From Ruminococcus sp. UBA7477 (GTDB taxonomy: Bacteria > Bacillota > Clostridia > Oscillospirales > Ruminococcaceae): DNA of 9,100 nt. The stretch covers positions 12,672 through 21,771 of the forward strand of contig DLOT01000047.1 of the NCBI GenBank assembly GCA_002479715.1. Direction: 5' to 3'. The notes under the pieces were generated by a model, which ran no database searches, was not told the DNA's origin, and saw only the letters and a program-made list of their open reading frames with translations. Below are positions 6,386 to 9,100 of the stretch, piece by piece. How positions within the stretch are numbered: the first letter of the stretch is position 1; the number at the start of each line of letters is the position of its first letter. The position numbers were made by a program, and so were the translations under genes.

Positions 6386-6416
6386 GCGTGGTTTGCGTTG
6401 CGTGTCTGGCGTGGTT
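6386..6416 (+). repeat. Direct repeats of GCGTGGTT between divergent promoters
   Basis: GCGTGGTT occurs at 6386-6393 and 6409-6416, with two further GCGT copies between them (6395-6404). The copies are 23 bases apart, about two helical turns. The second touches the -35 box of the glycosyltransferase promoter. This placement suits a regulator binding site, but no regulator is known and the repeat could be chance. Confidence 0.35.
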
Positions 6417-6443
6417 GACTTTGCTTTGGAGATGTGGTAATAT
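6415..6443 (+). promoter_or_regulatory. Sigma-A promoter of the glycosyltransferase operon
   Basis: TTGACT (6415-6420), 17 bases, then TAATAT (6438-6443), with an extended-10 TG. Predicted start near 6450, giving a leader of about 27 bases. It is divergent from the malic enzyme promoter. Confidence 0.7.
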
Positions 6444-6476
6444 ATATATAAGTATTGTTGAAAGGAAGTGCCGCTT

Positions 6477-7430
6477 GTGACAAAGCTTTATCTTGCCGTT
6501 CCCTGCTATAACGAGGAGGAGGTTCTGCCAGATTCGGCTAAGAAGCTTTTGGTTAAGTTCGACAAGCTGAATGCTGCGGGAAAGATCTCTCAGGACAGCA
6601 GGATCGTTTTTATAGACGACGGCTCCAAGGACAGAACGTGGGAGATCATAGAAAAGCTGCACGCGGCGGACAATCGCTTTGCGGGCATCAAAATGAGCCG
6701 GAACAGAGGTCATCAGAATGCATTGCTCGGCGGGCTGATGCTGCTGCGCGATAAGTGTGATGCAGTAATCTCTCTTGACGCTGATTTGCAGGATGATATC
6801 AATGCTATTGATCTTATGGTGGATAAATACGAGCAGGGCTGCGACGTCGTATACGGAGTACGGTCCTCTCGGGATAAGGACAGTTTTTTCAAGCGCTTTA
6901 CGGCCGAAGGGTACTATAAGATCCTCAACAAAATGGGAGCTAAGATCATTTTCAATCATGCCGACTTTCGTCTGATGAGTGCAAGAGCTCTGGAAGCTTT
7001 TTCGGAATTTCATGAGGTCAATATATTTTTGCGCGGGCTTGTGCCGATGGTCGGCTTCAAAAGCGACATAGTTGAGTATGAGCGCGGGGAGAGGCTTGCC
7101 GGTGAGAGCAAATATCCGCTCAGCAAAATGCTCGCTCTTGCGCTTGAGGGTATAACCTCGCTGTCTGTCAAACCGCTTCGGTTTATAACCGGCGCCGGGG
7201 TTTGTGCGTTTTTGATAAGCATAGTTATGCTTATATATTTTCTTGTAAGGTATTTCACCGGCCATACGGTGACGGGCTGGGCAAGCCTTGCGGTTTCGAT
7301 TTGGGCGCTCGGCGGCCTTCAGCTTCTGGCTATGGGCATTCTGGGTGAATACCTGGGAAAGATATATCTTGAATCAAAGCACAGACCCAGATATATTGTC
7401 GAGAAATTTTTAAATGACGAGGAAAACTGA
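6477..7430 (+). CDS. Family 2 glycosyltransferase, DPM1/GtrB-like, membrane anchored
   Basis: A 317-residue glycosyltransferase that probably moves a sugar from a nucleotide donor onto a polyprenyl phosphate at the cytoplasmic face. The GT-A catalytic domain (about 1-225) shows VPCYNEEEVLP (8-18), FIDDGSKDRTW (45-55), SRNRGHQNALLGGL (74-87), the metal-binding DAD at 101-103 in SLDADLQDD, DFRLMSARAL (163-172), and a GESKYPLSKM segment (209-218) before the membrane. Two C-terminal helices lie at about 235-257 and 268-290, as in GtrB and related enzymes. I start at the GTG at 6477. An upstream GTG at 6468 is only one base after the AGGA site, while 6477 is ten bases from it. It is the first gene of an operon and its stop overlaps the next start by one base. 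No GtrA-type flippase lies nearby, and the sugar and acceptor are unknown. Confidence 0.92.
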   Translation: MTKLYLAVPCYNEEEVLPDSAKKLLVKFDKLNAAGKISQDSRIVFIDDGSKDRTWEIIEKLHAADNRFAGIKMSRNRGHQNALLGGLMLLRDKCDAVISLDADLQDDINAIDLMVDKYEQGCDVVYGVRSSRDKDSFFKRFTAEGYYKILNKMGAKIIFNHADFRLMSARALEAFSEFHEVNIFLRGLVPMVGFKSDIVEYERGERLAGESKYPLSKMLALALEGITSLSVKPLRFITGAGVCAFLISIVMLIYFLVRYFTGHTVTGWASLAVSIWALGGLQLLAMGILGEYLGKIYLESKHRPRYIVEKFLNDEEN

Positions 7431-8182
7431 TGCAGAAAATACTTGGCTATATGCGAAAGGCCATACAGGAGTTTGATCTTATTCAGGACGGCGACAGGAT
7501 CGCGGTCGGCGTTTCGGGCGGCAAGGACAGTACGGTGCTTCTGCTCGGGCTTCATCTCCTGCGGCGGTTTATCGGCATTGATTATGAGCTTGTTGCAGTA
7601 ACGCTCGACCCGTGCTTCGGCGGGATCGAAAACGACTATACGGCTGTCGAAAGACTTTGCGCGGAGGCAGGGATAGAATATATTCTGAAGCGCACCCAAA
7701 TAGGTCAGATCGTATTTGATGTCCGCAAGGAGGAGCATCCTTGCTCACTTTGCGCGCGGATGAGAAGAGGAGCGCTTCATGACACTGCCAAGGAGTGCGG
7801 CTGCAATAAAGTTGCGCTTGGGCATCATATGAACGATGCTGTCGAAACCTTTATGATGAACTTGTTTATCGAGGGGCGTATAGGCTGCTTTTCGCCTAAG
7901 AGCTATCTCTCACGAAAAGATCTGACATTGATACGGCCGCTCGTGTTGGCGCCGGAGAGCGATATCCGCCGTGCCGCCAACAAAAACAGTCTGGAGGTCG
8001 TTCGTTCAAAATGCCCTGTTGACGGACATACAAAGCGGGAGGAAATGAAGATAAGACTTCTGGAGGCCGAGCGCAGCGACAAGGGTCTGACCGACCGTAT
8101 CTTCGGCGCACTCCGCCGCAGCGGAATAGACGGCTGGGGAGGAGTTACAGGCATATCAAGGGAGGAAAACAGCAATGAATGA
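7430..8182 (+). CDS. TtcA-like PP-loop ATPase, probable tRNA 2-thiocytidine synthesis protein
   Basis: A 250-residue soluble enzyme of the PP-loop family. The ATP-binding loop is SGGKDS (29-34). CSLC (Cys105, Cys108) with the following ARMRRGAL matches the TtcA subgroup, and Cys195 in SKCPVDG is the likely third ligand for an iron-sulfur cluster. LGHHMNDAVET (130-140) fills the place of the LGHH.DD..ET motif; the first acidic residue is Asn135. From the family, TtcA activates C32 of certain tRNAs by adenylation and replaces the oxygen with sulfur. Whether this copy makes 2-thiocytidine or acts on another base is not visible. The length is a little below E. coli TtcA. Its ATG overlaps the TGA of the glycosyltransferase by one base, with GAGGA upstream, and its end overlaps the next gene by eight bases, so translation of the operon is tightly coupled. 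Confidence 0.88.
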   Translation: MQKILGYMRKAIQEFDLIQDGDRIAVGVSGGKDSTVLLLGLHLLRRFIGIDYELVAVTLDPCFGGIENDYTAVERLCAEAGIEYILKRTQIGQIVFDVRKEEHPCSLCARMRRGALHDTAKECGCNKVALGHHMNDAVETFMMNLFIEGRIGCFSPKSYLSRKDLTLIRPLVLAPESDIRRAANKNSLEVVRSKCPVDGHTKREEMKIRLLEAERSDKGLTDRIFGALRRSGIDGWGGVTGISREENSNE

Positions 8183-8954
8183 TTTCAGCGCAGAGCCGCG
8201 AAATGATACAATAGATATAACGAAGCTGCAGCCGGTGAGCAGCTCGCTTATGTGGTATGTCGCCTTGCTGCCCGCATTTGCGATATTCTTTGAGATGTAT
8301 GCCGACAGTCGGCTGCTCGGCGCTTTTTTGTGGGGATTGGTTATTGCCGTGCGGATAGGCGTATGCATCTTTGATAACAAAAAGCTCATACGCATGGGGC
8401 TCTGGCGCGGCAGCAAGGTCACTCCGCTTGTTCTGCTGCCGGTGATGTATATAGGTAAAAGGCTGAAAATTATTCACCGTCCCGGCTTTCGTTCAGGCTT
8501 TTTAGGCGGTCTTGCAGTCGCGTGTGTGTATCTTGCCGCAACGGGGAACGGCTTTGTCGAGGCGATGGGCTACGAGGACGAAGACTACTGTGAGCTTGTC
8601 AGCAGCTATTATGCAACCTACATAACTAATCTGCCGGATGATGAGGATTATATCTGTGATTCATATCAGACCATCAGCGATCTGATAGCAAAATACTGTA
8701 TGGACGAGGGAACTAAGGCTCCTGCCGTGGAATATGAATTTGAAGAACGCGGCGAGAAAAAAACGGTCACCGCATCGTCCGAAATGCAGGGGGTCGTATA
8801 TGAGTTTGAGTTTCTGATAGATTTTGACGGATATTACTATTCGGGCTGTGAGCTTAGAGAAGTTCGTGCTGACGGCGAGGCATTGACCGACGATGAGCTT
8901 GAGCAGCTTATGAAGGATGCCTTTATGCATTCGGTTGACGAGTATGAGGAATAG
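8175..8954 (+). CDS. Unrecognised membrane protein with acidic C-terminal domain
   Basis: A 259-residue protein I do not recognise. The N-terminal half (about 24-122) has hydrophobic segments at about 24-42, 47-66, 83-94 (short) and 107-122. The segment between the second and last includes LIRMGLWRGSKVTPLVLLPVMY and a basic KRLKIIHRPG stretch (95-104), a layout seen in several poorly characterised Gram-positive membrane proteins. Residues 130-259 form a soluble, strongly acidic domain rich in Asp, Glu and Tyr, with four cysteines (139, 161, 175, 225) and a predicted mix of strands and helices, ending in EEYDVS-like acidic residues. There is no catalytic motif. The ATG at 8175 has GGAGGA nine bases upstream and overlaps the TtcA-like gene by eight bases. 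As third gene of the operon it may share a role with the glycosyltransferase in the envelope, but this is inference. No clear terminator follows. Confidence 0.8.
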   Translation: MNDFSAEPRNDTIDITKLQPVSSSLMWYVALLPAFAIFFEMYADSRLLGAFLWGLVIAVRIGVCIFDNKKLIRMGLWRGSKVTPLVLLPVMYIGKRLKIIHRPGFRSGFLGGLAVACVYLAATGNGFVEAMGYEDEDYCELVSSYYATYITNLPDDEDYICDSYQTISDLIAKYCMDEGTKAPAVEYEFEERGEKKTVTASSEMQGVVYEFEFLIDFDGYYYSGCELREVRADGEALTDDELEQLMKDAFMHSVDEYEE

Positions 8955-9100
8955 TTATATTCCGATTTTCACCGAAAATGCGTGATAATATCAAATATAA
9001 AACAGCACCGTGACTTTAGGTGGGGTGCGATAAAGAAGTTTTCAAAAACCACGTTAAAGACGAATAAAGCGGATAAGGATAACCCCGTCTGTAACTCACG
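8955..9100. other. Right-edge intergenic sequence with hairpins and no complete gene
   Basis: These 146 bases hold a weak hairpin, ATTTTC (8965-8970) with GAAAAT (8974-8979), and a second, GCACC (9005-9009) with GGTGC (9024-9028). On the minus strand the second is followed by TGTTTTATATTT, resembling a terminator for a gene entering from the right. A minus-strand frame is open from the edge to a TAA at 9016-9018, with 27 codons visible and many Ser, Tyr, Leu and Pro residues. It could be a gene end, a repeat, or chance. Confidence 0.3.

Noticed and set aside
6468..6476. GTG start at 6468 for the glycosyltransferase
   Set aside because: It is one base from the AGGA site, too close for initiation. 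The in-frame GTG at 6477 has suitable spacing and puts the conserved VPCYNEEE motif near the N-terminus.
6363..7265. A 300-codon minus-strand frame opposite the glycosyltransferase
   Set aside because: It is antisense to a well-supported GT2 gene, shows no domain, and ends over the divergent promoters. It is a codon-bias shadow.
1..9100. Search for CRISPR repeats, tRNA or rRNA, insertion sequences, phage or defence genes
   Set aside because: I saw no regularly spaced repeats, cloverleaf, transposase, integrase or recognised defence domain on either strand.

Overview
This 9.1 kb window looks like ordinary chromosomal DNA from a low-to-moderate GC Gram-positive anaerobe of the class Clostridia. 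A Ruminococcus-like member of the Oscillospiraceae is my best guess, inferred from gene content and protein flavour and not proven. Every gene has an AGGAGG-type ribosome binding site or a weaker version of one. Six promoters can be read directly as near-consensus sigma-A sites, all with 17-base spacers.

Layout, left to right. Positions 58-1725 (minus) encode a soluble GGDEF-EAL protein with a ruined GGDEF site and an intact EAL site, so probably a c-di-GMP phosphodiesterase. It shares a divergent promoter region (1726-1937) with a YczE-like membrane protein on the plus strand (1938-2585). That gene ends in a textbook terminator, whose T-tract runs straight into a perfect consensus promoter for a short, AT-rich, three-helix membrane protein of unknown role (2740-3051). 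Facing it is the rplM-rpsI operon (ribosomal proteins L13 and S9, minus strand), with a perfect consensus promoter and a short hairpin leader. A large hairpin at 3086-3125 separates the two converging units. A second minus-strand operon encodes a short-form malic enzyme (5115-6287) followed by an MscS-type mechanosensitive channel (4284-5102). It ends in a hairpin that includes the mscS stop codon.

Divergent from the malic enzyme is a plus-strand operon (6477-8954) with overlapping genes: a DPM1/GtrB-like polyprenyl-phosphate glycosyltransferase, a TtcA-like PP-loop tRNA thiolase, and an unrecognised membrane protein with an acidic C-terminal domain. The last 146 bases hold no convincing complete gene. 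They contain a hairpin and an open reading frame entering from the right edge on the minus strand, which may be the end of a neighbouring gene or a dispersed repeat.

I see no CRISPR array, tRNA, rRNA, insertion sequence, phage gene or defence system. The genes are mostly housekeeping, and I found no clear undescribed system. The points most worth a second look are the small orphan membrane protein with its unusually strong promoter, the unknown third gene of the glycosyltransferase/TtcA operon, the degenerate GGDEF domain, and the right-edge sequence.
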